Shown one piece after another: positions 7,649-16,364 of a stretch of DNA of 64,000 bases (its first letter is position 1; the number at the start of each line of letters is the position of its first letter). Under the pieces are notes generated by a model, which was not told the DNA's origin, made no database searches, and saw nothing but the letters and a program-made list of their open reading frames with translations. A program made the position numbers and the translations under genes. The stretch is from Oscillospiraceae bacterium (GTDB taxonomy: Bacteria; Bacillota; Clostridia; Oscillospirales; WRJC01), in assembly GCA_009783265.1 (NCBI GenBank), contig WRHM01000007.1, positions 62,001 through 126,000 on the forward strand. The letters run 5' to 3'.

Positions 7649-10282
7649 TCAAAACCCGCTTATTATTTTTCTAAGCTGCGCGGGATTTCTGATCACCCTG
7701 TAATGATTCCAATGCCCGGGGAAAAGCTGCCTGTAATAATTATAGTTAAACCTCTCGTCCAATAGCAAAACTATGCCCCTGTCGTTCTCTGTCCTGATAA
7801 CGCGCCCCGCCGCCTGTAAAACTTTGTTCATTCCGGGATACATATAGCTGTATTCATAGCCTAAATTATTTTTCGTCTCGAAATATCTTTTGATAATATC
7901 GCGTTCAGACGATAATTTCGGCAACCCGACCCCAACGATTATCGCGCCGTTTAACCTGTCGCCTGTTAAATCTATCCCCTCTGAAAATATCCCGCCCATA
8001 ACGCAGAACCCGACCAAACATTTATTTTTTTCATCGGACGCGCAATGCGCGCCCCTACCTTGAAAATTTTCGAGAAATATATCCCTTTCTTCTTCTTTCA
8101 TGCCGATTGTCTGGATAATCGACGGAGTTTCGGGATATTTCTCGCAGAATATCTCATAGACGTTTTTCATGTATTCATACGACGGGAAAAAAGCGATATA
8201 ATTGCCGCCTTTCTGCACTGTTATATTTATATATTCCGCGACCTGATCATAGCTTTTTTCGCGTTCTTTATATTTTGTATTTATATTTGCCCCTATTATA
8301 AGACATAAATTATTTTTATCAAAAGGCGAGGGCAGGCTCTGCTCTTTATCTTCTTCGTCGCCGCTTAATACCTCTTTATAATACGATAAAGGCGATAAAG
8401 TCGCGGAAAATATAATCGAAGATTTCGCGCGCTTCAACGCTTCGCCGATTAAAAACGACGGGTCAAGGCAAAATAATTTTACTGTCAAGTCAGAGTTTTC
8501 AGCTGATATATAAGTCACATATCTTTCGTCATAAAAATTTAATATAACCTGATACATGATAACATTAAAATAAGTCTGCAGCAATTCAAGATACTGCTCC
8601 TGAATTTCAGGAGGCGCGGCTGCGGCAATATCTTTGTTTTCGCTGAAATATCTCTCGACTTCGATTCGAAACGTCCATAAAAGATCGCCGAAATCCTTGT
8701 CGTGCTCTTTTAAAACAATATATTTTTTGTGATTTGTCTCGCCGGGCTCTTCGCCGTTTTCTCCGAGGCAGCGTTTTTTATATTCTATCATATATTTGTT
8801 TATATCTGCGATTGCCTTTTTCAGAAACTTATGCTGCCTGCCGATAATCTTTGATTTTTTGAGAGAAGAAAACTTTGATTTTACTATTTCAGCCGAGTAA
8901 ATTTCCCTCGCCCTGTCAATTAAATTATGCGCTTCGTCTATCAAAAAAACATAGTTTTTGTCAAAATTATTCTGAAAAAATCTCCGGAGATATACGACCG
9001 GGTCAAAAACATAATTATAGTCGCATATTACCGCGTCTGAATATACAGACAAATCAAGCGACAGCTCATACGGGCATACTGTATGCTTTACGGCGTATTG
9101 CTCTATGACTTCTCTTGTTATAGCGTTTGCATTTTTAAACGTCTCGGATATTGCGCCGTTTACCCTGTCATAATGCCCTTTGGCGTATTCGCAGCGTTCT
9201 GGGTTGCATATTCTCGCTTCACCCCTGTTGCATAAAAAGCATATTTTATCTTTTGCAGTGACTGTGACTGTCTTGAATTGCAGCCCCTGTACCTGCATTT
9301 TATATATAGCGTCGTAGGCGACCGTTCTCGTTACTGTTTTAGCTGTAAGATAAAAAATCTTGTCTGAATTGCTGTGCGCCATTGATTTTATCGCGGGGAA
9401 TATAGTCGAGATAGTTTTGCCTATACCTGTCGGGGCATTGACAAATAATTTTTTTTCGGCGATTATCGTCCTGTATGCGCCTGCGGCGAGTTCTCTCTGA
9501 CCGGGCCTGTATTTTTCAAACGGGAAAGTCAGTTTATCAATCGAAGCGTTTCTTATAATACGCCAGTCTCTCTCCATTTTTATCCACAGAGAATATTTGC
9601 TCACTAAATCTTTTACGAAAATTTCAAGTCCGTCAAAATCAAAAGATTTTTTATAGACTTTCATTTCTTCGGTTTCAAGCTGATAATAAGTTATCTGGGC
9701 GTTTATTTTATATATCTTTTCCGGGGGTTCTGTTTTCTCAGGAAGCTTTTTTGCTTTTCTCTTTTTTTTCTTTTTTCCGGTTTCCTCTTCACTATTTTCA
9801 CTATCTTCGTTATCTTTATTATCTTCGGAATTTTCCCCGGTTTCGCTGTTCTCGTTATTTTCAATCTCAACGGGTTCAGTATTATTTTTAATTATATACA
9901 TATAGGCATAGCACATAGCCTGACCCCAGTGAATTATATTTTCGCCGTCAATAAATTCAAAAGGCGTGAGAGAACTTTTTATTTCATCGATACAGACAGT
10001 CCCGGATTCGTCCGTGAAAACCCCGTCAGCCCTGCCTCCGAGACTTATATTAAAGCCATAATCCTCGAATTCAAACTCTTGGTTAAGATAAACTTCGCTT
10101 TTATAGCCCTCGAATTTAGATTTCTGGATTTTTCTGTGGGCTTTTGAACCGAGAATGGCAGCGGTATTCGGCGCGGCTATATCAAATATATTCGATTCGG
10201 CGTTTCCTGAATTTATATCGCCGTTTCTGAGTATCAGTTCAACAACAGTCCGCACCGGGACTTTTATTATATCCAAATCCAT
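7649..10282 (-). CDS. PD-(D/E)XK nuclease fused to XPD/DinG-type DNA helicase
   Basis: 877 residues. Residues about 45-130 form a PD-(D/E)XK nuclease-like domain as in Cas4/AddB: His49, GRADG (Asp86), DEIK (Glu100, Lys102) and QAMCYAY (Gln121, Tyr125). Residues about 135-190 are a low-complexity acidic then lysine-rich linker. The helicase follows: YRPGQREL, Walker A APTGIGKT (283-290), cysteines CFLC...C...C in the position of the XPD iron-sulfur cluster, DEAH box LIDEAHN, FSATLSP, and motif VI QAAGRVIRTENDRG. It likely unwinds and cuts DNA in repair. Near residue 741 the sequence QGRGAHCASD is encoded by a GTAGGG palindrome (8036-8058). An AGGAT site precedes the ATG. Confidence 0.9.
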   Translation of the reverse strand: MDLDIIKVPVRTVVELILRNGDINSGNAESNIFDIAAPNTAAILGSKAHRKIQKSKFEGYKSEVYLNQEFEFEDYGFNISLGGRADGVFTDESGTVCIDEIKSSLTPFEFIDGENIIHWGQAMCYAYMYIIKNNTEPVEIENNENSETGENSEDNKDNEDSENSEEETGKKKKKRKAKKLPEKTEPPEKIYKINAQITYYQLETEEMKVYKKSFDFDGLEIFVKDLVSKYSLWIKMERDWRIIRNASIDKLTFPFEKYRPGQRELAAGAYRTIIAEKKLFVNAPTGIGKTISTIFPAIKSMAHSNSDKIFYLTAKTVTRTVAYDAIYKMQVQGLQFKTVTVTAKDKICFLCNRGEARICNPERCEYAKGHYDRVNGAISETFKNANAITREVIEQYAVKHTVCPYELSLDLSVYSDAVICDYNYVFDPVVYLRRFFQNNFDKNYVFLIDEAHNLIDRAREIYSAEIVKSKFSSLKKSKIIGRQHKFLKKAIADINKYMIEYKKRCLGENGEEPGETNHKKYIVLKEHDKDFGDLLWTFRIEVERYFSENKDIAAAAPPEIQEQYLELLQTYFNVIMYQVILNFYDERYVTYISAENSDLTVKLFCLDPSFLIGEALKRAKSSIIFSATLSPLSYYKEVLSGDEEDKEQSLPSPFDKNNLCLIIGANINTKYKEREKSYDQVAEYINITVQKGGNYIAFFPSYEYMKNVYEIFCEKYPETPSIIQTIGMKEEERDIFLENFQGRGAHCASDEKNKCLVGFCVMGGIFSEGIDLTGDRLNGAIIVGVGLPKLSSERDIIKRYFETKNNLGYEYSYMYPGMNKVLQAAGRVIRTENDRGIVLLLDERFNYNYYRQLFPGHWNHYRVIRNPAQLRKIISGF
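8036..8058. repeat. GTAGGG palindromic element inside the helicase gene
   Basis: On the minus strand it reads GTAGGGGCGCGCATTGCG then CGTCC, a GC-rich near-palindrome. A related sequence lies between genes at 11753-11774. Here it is translated in frame in the C-terminal helicase part. Confidence 0.6.
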
Positions 10283-10416
10283 AAAAATTTTTATCCTATC
10301 AAATTTAATTTCAAAATAAATAATTAAATAATAATCATGCGAATATTATAATACAAGCGCGAAAAAAAGTCAAATACAGTAACAGTAATAAATAGAACGC
10401 GTTCATGAAATAATGG

Positions 10417-10445
10417 TTGATATATCTGGATTTTTATGCTATAAT
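10417..10445 (+). promoter_or_regulatory. sigma-A promoter of the M20 amidohydrolase gene
   Basis: TTGATA and TATAAT with a 17-base spacer, 35 bases before the ATG. A 10-base palindrome GAACGCGTTC lies just upstream at 10395-10404 and may be an operator. Confidence 0.7.
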
Positions 10446-10480
10446 ACAAATATTTATAATAACGAGGTGTAAACTCATAT

Positions 10481-11683
10481 ATGCTTAAAGAAAAATTATA
10501 TGATATTTTAAGTTCAAAAACAGAAGAAATTATTGAAATCCGCCGGTATTTACATAAATATCCCGAAATATCTTTTCAGGAATTTAAAACAGCCGAATAT
10601 ATACGGGATTTTTATACGGGGAAAGATATTGAATGGATACGTTATCCTGTCGGTCTTAACGGGATTGCGGTAAAAATCAAAGGCGGCGCAAATAAAAATA
10701 CAAAAAAAAGAAAAACATTGGCGATACGCGGAGATTTTGACGCGCTTGCTATACAGGAAGAAACAGAAGTTGCGTATAAGTCCGTAAATCCCGGAGCGAT
10801 GCATGCCTGCGGCCATGACGCGCACACGGCGATTTTGCTAATAGTTGCGGACGCGCTTATTCAGGTCAGAGAAGACCTTCCCGGCGACGTCGTGATTATT
10901 CATCAATACGCCGAAGAAGTTTCGCCCGGCGGCGCGAAATTTATGATTGACGACGGCATCCTCGATAATGTTGACGCTGTTATCGGCGGTCATGTATGGG
11001 TTTCTTATGAACCCGGTATAATAGCGGTACGTGCGGGCATGGCTATGGCGGGGCGGAGTTATTTTAAAGTTATAATCACAGGAAGCGGAGGACACGGCTC
11101 CCAGCCGCACAAATGCGTTGACCCTATTTTGGCGGCAAGCCATTTTGTCGTAGCGGCGCAATCAATAATCAGCAGAAATTTAGACCCCGCCGAATCTGCA
11201 GTTATAACTTTCGGGCGTTTTGAGGGATTGGGTAAATTTAATATAATCCCGAACAACGTCACTCTGGACGGCGACGTCCGCATTTGTTCTGAATCTGTCA
11301 GTGATTTGATAGAAAAACGGTTCACAGAAATTCTTGCGGGAATTTCCGCCGCTTACGGCTGTTCTTATGAGCTTGTTTACGAACACGATTATTCGCCTGT
11401 AATAAACGATGAAAAATTATGCGGATTCGCCGAAAAGTTTATAAACGCAAATTCAATCCCGGAATTAAAGTTGATTCGGGGGGAAATAACGATGGGTTCG
11501 GAAGATTTTTCGTATTATCAGCAGAAAATACCGGGTTTATATGTTTTTTTCGGGGCAAAGCCCGGCGGCGAAGTTTTCCCTCATCATCATGCGAAATTTA
11601 ATATCAATGAAAATTGCCTTGTAAACTGCGCTAAATTTTACGCCGGTTTTACCATTGATTTTCTGGAAAGTTTAGATAATTAG
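10481..11683 (+). CDS. M20 family metallo-amidohydrolase (N-acyl amino acid hydrolase type)
   Basis: 400 residues, the usual M20D length. Such enzymes cleave N-acyl or N-aromatic-acyl amino acids (hippurate, N-acetyl or IAA conjugates). Dinuclear metal ligands are visible: ACGHDAH (Cys and His), HQYAEEVSPGG (the Glu pair), GGHVW, and the C-terminal HHHAKFN. The dimerisation-domain signature GSGGHGSQPH and the TMGSEDFSYY segment fit the family. GAGGTG precedes the ATG by about 10 bases. It stands alone under its own promoter. The substrate cannot be read from the sequence. Confidence 0.88.
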   Translation: MLKEKLYDILSSKTEEIIEIRRYLHKYPEISFQEFKTAEYIRDFYTGKDIEWIRYPVGLNGIAVKIKGGANKNTKKRKTLAIRGDFDALAIQEETEVAYKSVNPGAMHACGHDAHTAILLIVADALIQVREDLPGDVVIIHQYAEEVSPGGAKFMIDDGILDNVDAVIGGHVWVSYEPGIIAVRAGMAMAGRSYFKVIITGSGGHGSQPHKCVDPILAASHFVVAAQSIISRNLDPAESAVITFGRFEGLGKFNIIPNNVTLDGDVRICSESVSDLIEKRFTEILAGISAAYGCSYELVYEHDYSPVINDEKLCGFAEKFINANSIPELKLIRGEITMGSEDFSYYQQKIPGLYVFFGAKPGGEVFPHHHAKFNINENCLVNCAKFYAGFTIDFLESLDN

Positions 11684-11752
11684 AAAATATATAATTTTAA
11701 GTTCACAAATTTTTTGCAGAATATTCAGTTAAAACGTGCTATAATAAAACTC

Positions 11753-11774
11753 AGGGACGCAATGCGCGCCCCCT
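11753..11774. repeat. short palindromic element, relative of the GTAGGG family
   Basis: AGGGACGCAATGCGCGCCCC lies between two converging genes and is close to the copy inside the helicase gene. It could also act as a weak hairpin between the converging transcripts. Confidence 0.5.
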
Positions 11775-11819
11775 TAAATCCAGAAATTTTTTATACTTTA
11801 TGTTATATACTTTAAAAAA

Positions 11820-12875
11820 TTATTTGATATTTACTATAACGCCGCCTTTGTCCGCAGAGTCTATTTCTGCGGCGACTATTCTGATCGTATTCATCGAATC
11901 CTCAGGCGGGTTGATAATTACAGGGCTATCGTTTATAATACAGTCAGCAAAGTATTTCAACTCTTTATAATACGCATTTTCGGTGTCATATTCAGGAGTA
12001 AAAGGCTTTTCGTTGGGAGCCTGCGCATTTTCACCTCTGCCTGCCATAATAAAGCCTTTATCGCCCATGATTATAGAGCCGCGCTCAAAATTTACCCTGA
12101 ACGTCATTGAAAATCCGCCGTAGGCGAGAGCCCAGTCGTCCTGAGCGTTTATCGCCATAGGCTCGTCGTAAATATACTGTGCCGTGACAGAATCATAACC
12201 GCTTCCCGGGTATAATATACTTCCAAGCGCGCTGACGGCTTTCGGCATTCCGAAGAAATAATTAACTGTGTCTACGTCATGGACATGCTGGTCAAGCAAC
12301 GCCCCGCCGCCGCATTCTCTTTTGAGCAGCCAGTTCTGATAGCTCCATGCCGGAGTATCGCCGCCCCTGAAAAAATATGCGGCTATAGGTTTGCCGTATT
12401 TACCGGAATCTATAATTTTCTTAGTCTCTTCATATTGTCCCCAGAATCTTAAACAATGTCCTATCATCAGTTTTTTGTTATTGCGTTTTGACGCGTCAAT
12501 CATTTCCTGACACTGCGCCGGATTTAAAGCCATGGGTTTTTCGCAGAAAACATTTATGCCTTTATTCAGGCATTTGACCGTGTATTCACAATGCAGATAA
12601 GTCGGGAGGGCAACCGTGACTAAATCAAGCTGTTCTTTGGCAAGCATTTCGTCTGCGTCAGTATAACAGTTAAGAGACGAAAAATCCACGTCTCCGCCGC
12701 CGCCAACTCCATCGACATTGCCCTCGATTTTTTTGTTGTTTTTAAACTTGTTTTCATCAATATCGCACACCGCCACCAAGTTAATATCCGGGTTATTTTC
12801 TTTTTTTAATCTGAAATAATTATCAAGATGGCCGCTTCCCATCGCGCCGATTCCTATAAGACCCGCTTTTAACAT
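11820..12875 (-). CDS. Gfo/Idh/MocA family NAD(P)-dependent oxidoreductase
   Basis: 351 residues. The N-terminal Rossmann fold starts GLIGIGAMGSGH; EKPMALNP is the family EKP motif with the catalytic lysine; GGGALLDQHVHDVD carries the D-x-x-x-H catalytic region of the C-terminal domain. Members oxidise or reduce sugars, inositols and sugar acids. A glycine-rich stretch near residues 54-63 is slightly longer than usual. AAGGAG lies 8 bases before the ATG. It is transcribed away from the four-gene plus-strand cluster that starts at 12985, sharing a 109-base control region, so it most likely belongs to the same pathway. Confidence 0.9.
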   Translation of the reverse strand: MLKAGLIGIGAMGSGHLDNYFRLKKENNPDINLVAVCDIDENKFKNNKKIEGNVDGVGGGGDVDFSSLNCYTDADEMLAKEQLDLVTVALPTYLHCEYTVKCLNKGINVFCEKPMALNPAQCQEMIDASKRNNKKLMIGHCLRFWGQYEETKKIIDSGKYGKPIAAYFFRGGDTPAWSYQNWLLKRECGGGALLDQHVHDVDTVNYFFGMPKAVSALGSILYPGSGYDSVTAQYIYDEPMAINAQDDWALAYGGFSMTFRVNFERGSIIMGDKGFIMAGRGENAQAPNEKPFTPEYDTENAYYKELKYFADCIINDSPVIINPPEDSMNTIRIVAAEIDSADKGGVIVNIK

Positions 12876-12984
12876 AAATATTACTCCTTTTTAATTTTTT
12901 TATTGCGTATTTATTATAGCACATGATAGCACATACAGGTAAAAAAGTCAAGATTTTTTATAAACTAAAATAGGGAGATTTTAT

Positions 12985-14007
12985 ATGTGGAACGAAAAAA
13001 AACTTAATGATTTGCTGACTTCTCCGTCGGAACGTCTTATATCTGACATGAAGAAAATCGAGGGCGATATAATTTTTCTCGGAGCGGGCGGAAAAATGGG
13101 GCCGACTCTTTGTTTGCTTGCAAAAAAAGCTATAGAAAAAGCCGGCTCAAATTCAAGAGTGATTGCGGTTTCACGGTTTACAGATAAGTTTTCCGTAAAT
13201 CTTCTGAAAGAAAACGGCGTTGATATAATAAGCGCGGAATTACTCGAAAGCGGCGCGTTGGAAAAATTGCCGGACGCGCCTAATATTATTTATATGGCGG
13301 GACGCAAATTCGGCACAAACGGTCAGGAATATCTGACGTGGGCGATGAACGCTTGGCTGCCTTCGCGCGTGGCTGAACGCTATAAAAATTCGCGTATCGT
13401 CGTTTTTTCATCGGGGAATTTATATCCCCAGATGTCGGCTGTATCCGGAGGCGCAATCGAAGAAACGACGCCGGAGCCTATGGGTGAATACGCGATGAGT
13501 TGTCTGGCAAGGGAGCGTGTGTTTGAATATGCCGCGCGTACTTTCGGGACAAAAATAACTATGTATCGCTTGAATTATGCAGTTGATCTCAGATACGGCG
13601 TATTGTTTGACATTGCTGAAAAAGTTTATGCCGGAATCCCGATTTCACTAAGAATGCCTGTATTTAACTGTATCTGGCAGGGAGACGCAAATGAAGTAGC
13701 AATAAGAAGTTTATTATACGCCGAGCCTGAAATATTTTATGTTAACGTAACGGGGCCCGAAACTGTTTCGGTTTCTTTGACCGCACGAAAATTCGGGAAG
13801 TTATTAAACAAAGAGGCGTTATTCTGCGACGGGGAGGAATTATCGCAAACGGCCCTTTTCAGCAATTCAGGGAAAATGACAAAATTATTCGGTTATCCGT
13901 CCGTTTCGCTCGAAACAATGATTGACTGGCAGGCGGAATGGATTATGTCGGGCGGGCGTTCACTCGGAAAACCCACCCATTTTGAAGAAAAAAAGGGGGA
14001 TTATTAA
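12985..14007 (+). CDS. NAD-dependent epimerase/dehydratase-like protein (extended SDR)
   Basis: 340 residues, with the nucleotide-binding glycine motif FLGAGGKMGPTL near residue 32 and the SDR blocks IIYMAGRKFG and VVFSSGNLYP. The usual YxxxK active-site motif reads YAMSC (GEYAMSCLARERVFEY), so the lysine is absent. Classic epimerase chemistry is therefore uncertain and the protein may belong to a divergent branch. AGGGAG precedes the ATG. It is followed four bases later by the aldolase gene and is probably the first gene of a four-gene operon. Confidence 0.78.
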   Translation: MWNEKKLNDLLTSPSERLISDMKKIEGDIIFLGAGGKMGPTLCLLAKKAIEKAGSNSRVIAVSRFTDKFSVNLLKENGVDIISAELLESGALEKLPDAPNIIYMAGRKFGTNGQEYLTWAMNAWLPSRVAERYKNSRIVVFSSGNLYPQMSAVSGGAIEETTPEPMGEYAMSCLARERVFEYAARTFGTKITMYRLNYAVDLRYGVLFDIAEKVYAGIPISLRMPVFNCIWQGDANEVAIRSLLYAEPEIFYVNVTGPETVSVSLTARKFGKLLNKEALFCDGEELSQTALFSNSGKMTKLFGYPSVSLETMIDWQAEWIMSGGRSLGKPTHFEEKKGDY

Positions 14008-14011
14008 ATTT

Positions 14012-15082
14012 ATGAAATCAATGAGAAGCGAGGCATGTGCTATTTTAAATAAAGGCACGGTGATTCCGGCAATTCCGTTGGCTCTCGATGAAAACAGAAA
14101 ATTTGACGAAAAAAGACAAAGAACTCTTGTGAGATATTATCTGCATGCCGGGGCGGGCGGGATAGCTGTGGCAGTGCATACGACGCAGTTTGAAATCAGA
14201 TCGCCCGAAGTGAATTTATTTTATGCGGTCGTTAAAACTGTTTTAGACGAAATCGCACGGTTTGAAAAGAAAAATAATAAAGCGATTATTAAAATAGTAG
14301 GCATATGCGGCAAGACTGAACAGGCTGTTTCGGAAGCGCGTTTTGCCTTAGAATCCGGAGCGGACGCGGCGCTTCTGAGCCCGGGAGGGCTTAAAGATTT
14401 ATCCGAAGATGAAATGATTGAGCGGACAAAAATTATTGCGGAAATTATGCCTGTCATCGGATTTTATTTGCAGCCTGCGGCGGGCGGCCGGATTTTTTCG
14501 GCGGATTACTGGAAACGCCTTGCTGATATTGACGGCGTTGCCGCGATAAAATGCGCCCCGTTTAACCGCTATCAGACAATCGAGCTTGTACGCGGGGTTG
14601 CATTATCTGAAAGACGCGATGAAATCGCGCTTTATACGGGTAATGACGATAATATATTAATTGATTTGCTCACAAAATATGAATTTAATATTAGTGGAAA
14701 AAAAATTGAGAAACGGTTTGTCGGAGGACTTCTGGGGCATTGGGCGGTATGGACGAAAACCGTTGCGGATTTATTTGAAAAAATAAGAGAATATAGAAAC
14801 GAAAAAGATATTCCGGCTGAACTGCTCGCGCTGTCTGTGAAAATAACGGACGCGAACGCCGCTTTTTTTGACGCGGCCAATAAATACGCGGGATGTATTC
14901 CGGGAATACACGAAGTGCTGAGGCGGCAGGGTATTTTTGAGGGTATATGGTGCATAAATCCCGGTGAAACGCTTTCTCCGGGTCAGGCGGCGGAAATCGA
15001 CAGGGTTTATATTGATTACCCGGAATTAAACGACGATAGTTTTATTAAACAGCATTTGCATGAATGGCAGGAAGAATTATAA
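14012..15082 (+). CDS. dihydrodipicolinate synthase/N-acetylneuraminate lyase family aldolase
   Basis: 356 residues with the TIM-barrel blocks of the DHDPS family: the Schiff-base lysine in AAIKCAPFNR, the catalytic tyrosine in GFYLQPAAGG, and an AGAGGIAVAVHTTQFE phosphate-site-like segment in place of the canonical GTTGE. The family cleaves or condenses pyruvate with aldehydes, and catabolic members act on keto-deoxy sugar acids. The start at 14012 follows GGGGGA; an open frame extends 30 codons further into the preceding gene but without a ribosome binding site. Neighbouring oxidoreductases point to sugar-acid breakdown, not lysine synthesis. Confidence 0.87.
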   Translation: MKSMRSEACAILNKGTVIPAIPLALDENRKFDEKRQRTLVRYYLHAGAGGIAVAVHTTQFEIRSPEVNLFYAVVKTVLDEIARFEKKNNKAIIKIVGICGKTEQAVSEARFALESGADAALLSPGGLKDLSEDEMIERTKIIAEIMPVIGFYLQPAAGGRIFSADYWKRLADIDGVAAIKCAPFNRYQTIELVRGVALSERRDEIALYTGNDDNILIDLLTKYEFNISGKKIEKRFVGGLLGHWAVWTKTVADLFEKIREYRNEKDIPAELLALSVKITDANAAFFDAANKYAGCIPGIHEVLRRQGIFEGIWCINPGETLSPGQAAEIDRVYIDYPELNDDSFIKQHLHEWQEEL

Positions 15083-15121
15083 AATTATAATTATATTAGT
15101 GAAAAAGAGAGGGTAATTTTA

Positions 15122-16333
15122 ATGAAAAAACAAAAAGTAAAAACTGTTATGGTCGGGGTCGGAGGATACGGCGCGTCATACTTAAATTATTTTGAAGAAG
15201 GCGTTTTGGACTGGGATATGATTTCTCTGGAAGGCATTGTTGACCCTTACGCTGAAAAAAGCCATTATTATGATATGCTGAAAAGCAGAAAAATCCCGGT
15301 TTTCACGGAATTGTCAGATTTTTACCGCGAAAAAGACGCGCAGCTTGCAATTATCTCCACGCCGATTTATCTGCACCGCAGCCAATGCGAGACCGCGCTA
15401 TCAAACGGCTCTGATGTTTTATGCGAAAAGCCTTTGGTTTGCCGCCTATCGGACTGGGAAGCTATAAGGCAAGTTGAAATCTCAAGCGGAAAACGCGTCG
15501 GGGTCGGCTTTCAATGGTCTTTTTCCCAAACTATGCTTTCTTTGAAAAAAGATATTTTATCAGGGATATTCGGCAAGCCTGTCCGGTTGAAAACATTGGT
15601 CTGCACTACACGCGAAGATAATTATTACCGGGATTCGTCGTGGAAAGGCCGCTTATATGATAAAAACGGCAATTATGTCAACGATTCTATTATGGCAAAC
15701 GCGACGGCGCATTATCTTCACAATATTTTCTTTTTAATGGGGCAATCAATAGAAACATCGCTTTTGCCTGAACAAATAACGCCTGAATTATATCGGGCAA
15801 AAGAAATCGAAACTTATGACACTTGTTTTTTAAAAGGCGTATTTTCAAATCAGGCAGAAACAGAATTTTATTATGCGGTCAGCCATGCGTGCACAATTTT
15901 GAAACCGCCCGTATTCACGTATGAATTTGAAAACGCGGTAATCGGGCTTAACGATATTACAAATGACAGTCTGGTTCATGCGCGGTTTCCGGACGGAACG
16001 GAAAAAATCTACGGCAGTCCGTTTACTATGGAAGAAGAATCGCGGAAACTTAAAGCAATGCTTGATTATATTACGGACGGCTCTGTTATATCATGCGGCG
16101 CGGAAACTGTTTACCCGCATGTTTATATGTGCGACGCGTTATCTCAAATTCCCGTCGTAAATTTCCCGGAAGATATAAAAATAAAAAACAGCAAAGGCGT
16201 TTTTTGCCCGACGCTTGACAGCGCGCTTTATTCATGTTATGAAAAAACTCTGCTTCCGTCTGAGTTTGACAAGTTTGATCCGGCATTTTCATGGGCGGCA
16301 AAGCCGAAAAGTCTGAAGATTGCGGCAAAATAG
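15122..16333 (+). CDS. Gfo/Idh/MocA family oxidoreductase
   Basis: 403 residues, second paralogue in the cluster. It has a Rossmann start GVGGYGASYLNYF, the block ISTPIYLHRSQCETAL, and the lysine motif CEKPLVC. The C-terminal half is longer than in the first paralogue and ends with an Ala/Lys-rich tail. GAGAGGG lies 8 bases before the ATG, 39 bases after the aldolase gene. The three oxidoreductases in this cluster are clearly distinct from each other, which suits successive oxidation, epimerisation by oxidation-reduction, or several related substrates. Confidence 0.88.
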   Translation: MKKQKVKTVMVGVGGYGASYLNYFEEGVLDWDMISLEGIVDPYAEKSHYYDMLKSRKIPVFTELSDFYREKDAQLAIISTPIYLHRSQCETALSNGSDVLCEKPLVCRLSDWEAIRQVEISSGKRVGVGFQWSFSQTMLSLKKDILSGIFGKPVRLKTLVCTTREDNYYRDSSWKGRLYDKNGNYVNDSIMANATAHYLHNIFFLMGQSIETSLLPEQITPELYRAKEIETYDTCFLKGVFSNQAETEFYYAVSHACTILKPPVFTYEFENAVIGLNDITNDSLVHARFPDGTEKIYGSPFTMEEESRKLKAMLDYITDGSVISCGAETVYPHVYMCDALSQIPVVNFPEDIKIKNSKGVFCPTLDSALYSCYEKTLLPSEFDKFDPAFSWAAKPKSLKIAAK

Positions 16334-16364
16334 ATTTAAATTTAAAAGAGAGGAGCATAAAAAA

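Noticed and set aside
12912-12936. TAGCACAT direct repeat in the divergent control region of the sugar cluster as an operator
   Set aside because: Two short copies only; they may be chance, and no regulator gene is adjacent.
13922-14011. Longer N-terminus for the DHDPS-like aldolase
   Set aside because: The extra 30 codons overlap the preceding gene and have no ribosome binding site; ATG 14012 follows GGGGGA and starts the conserved domain.
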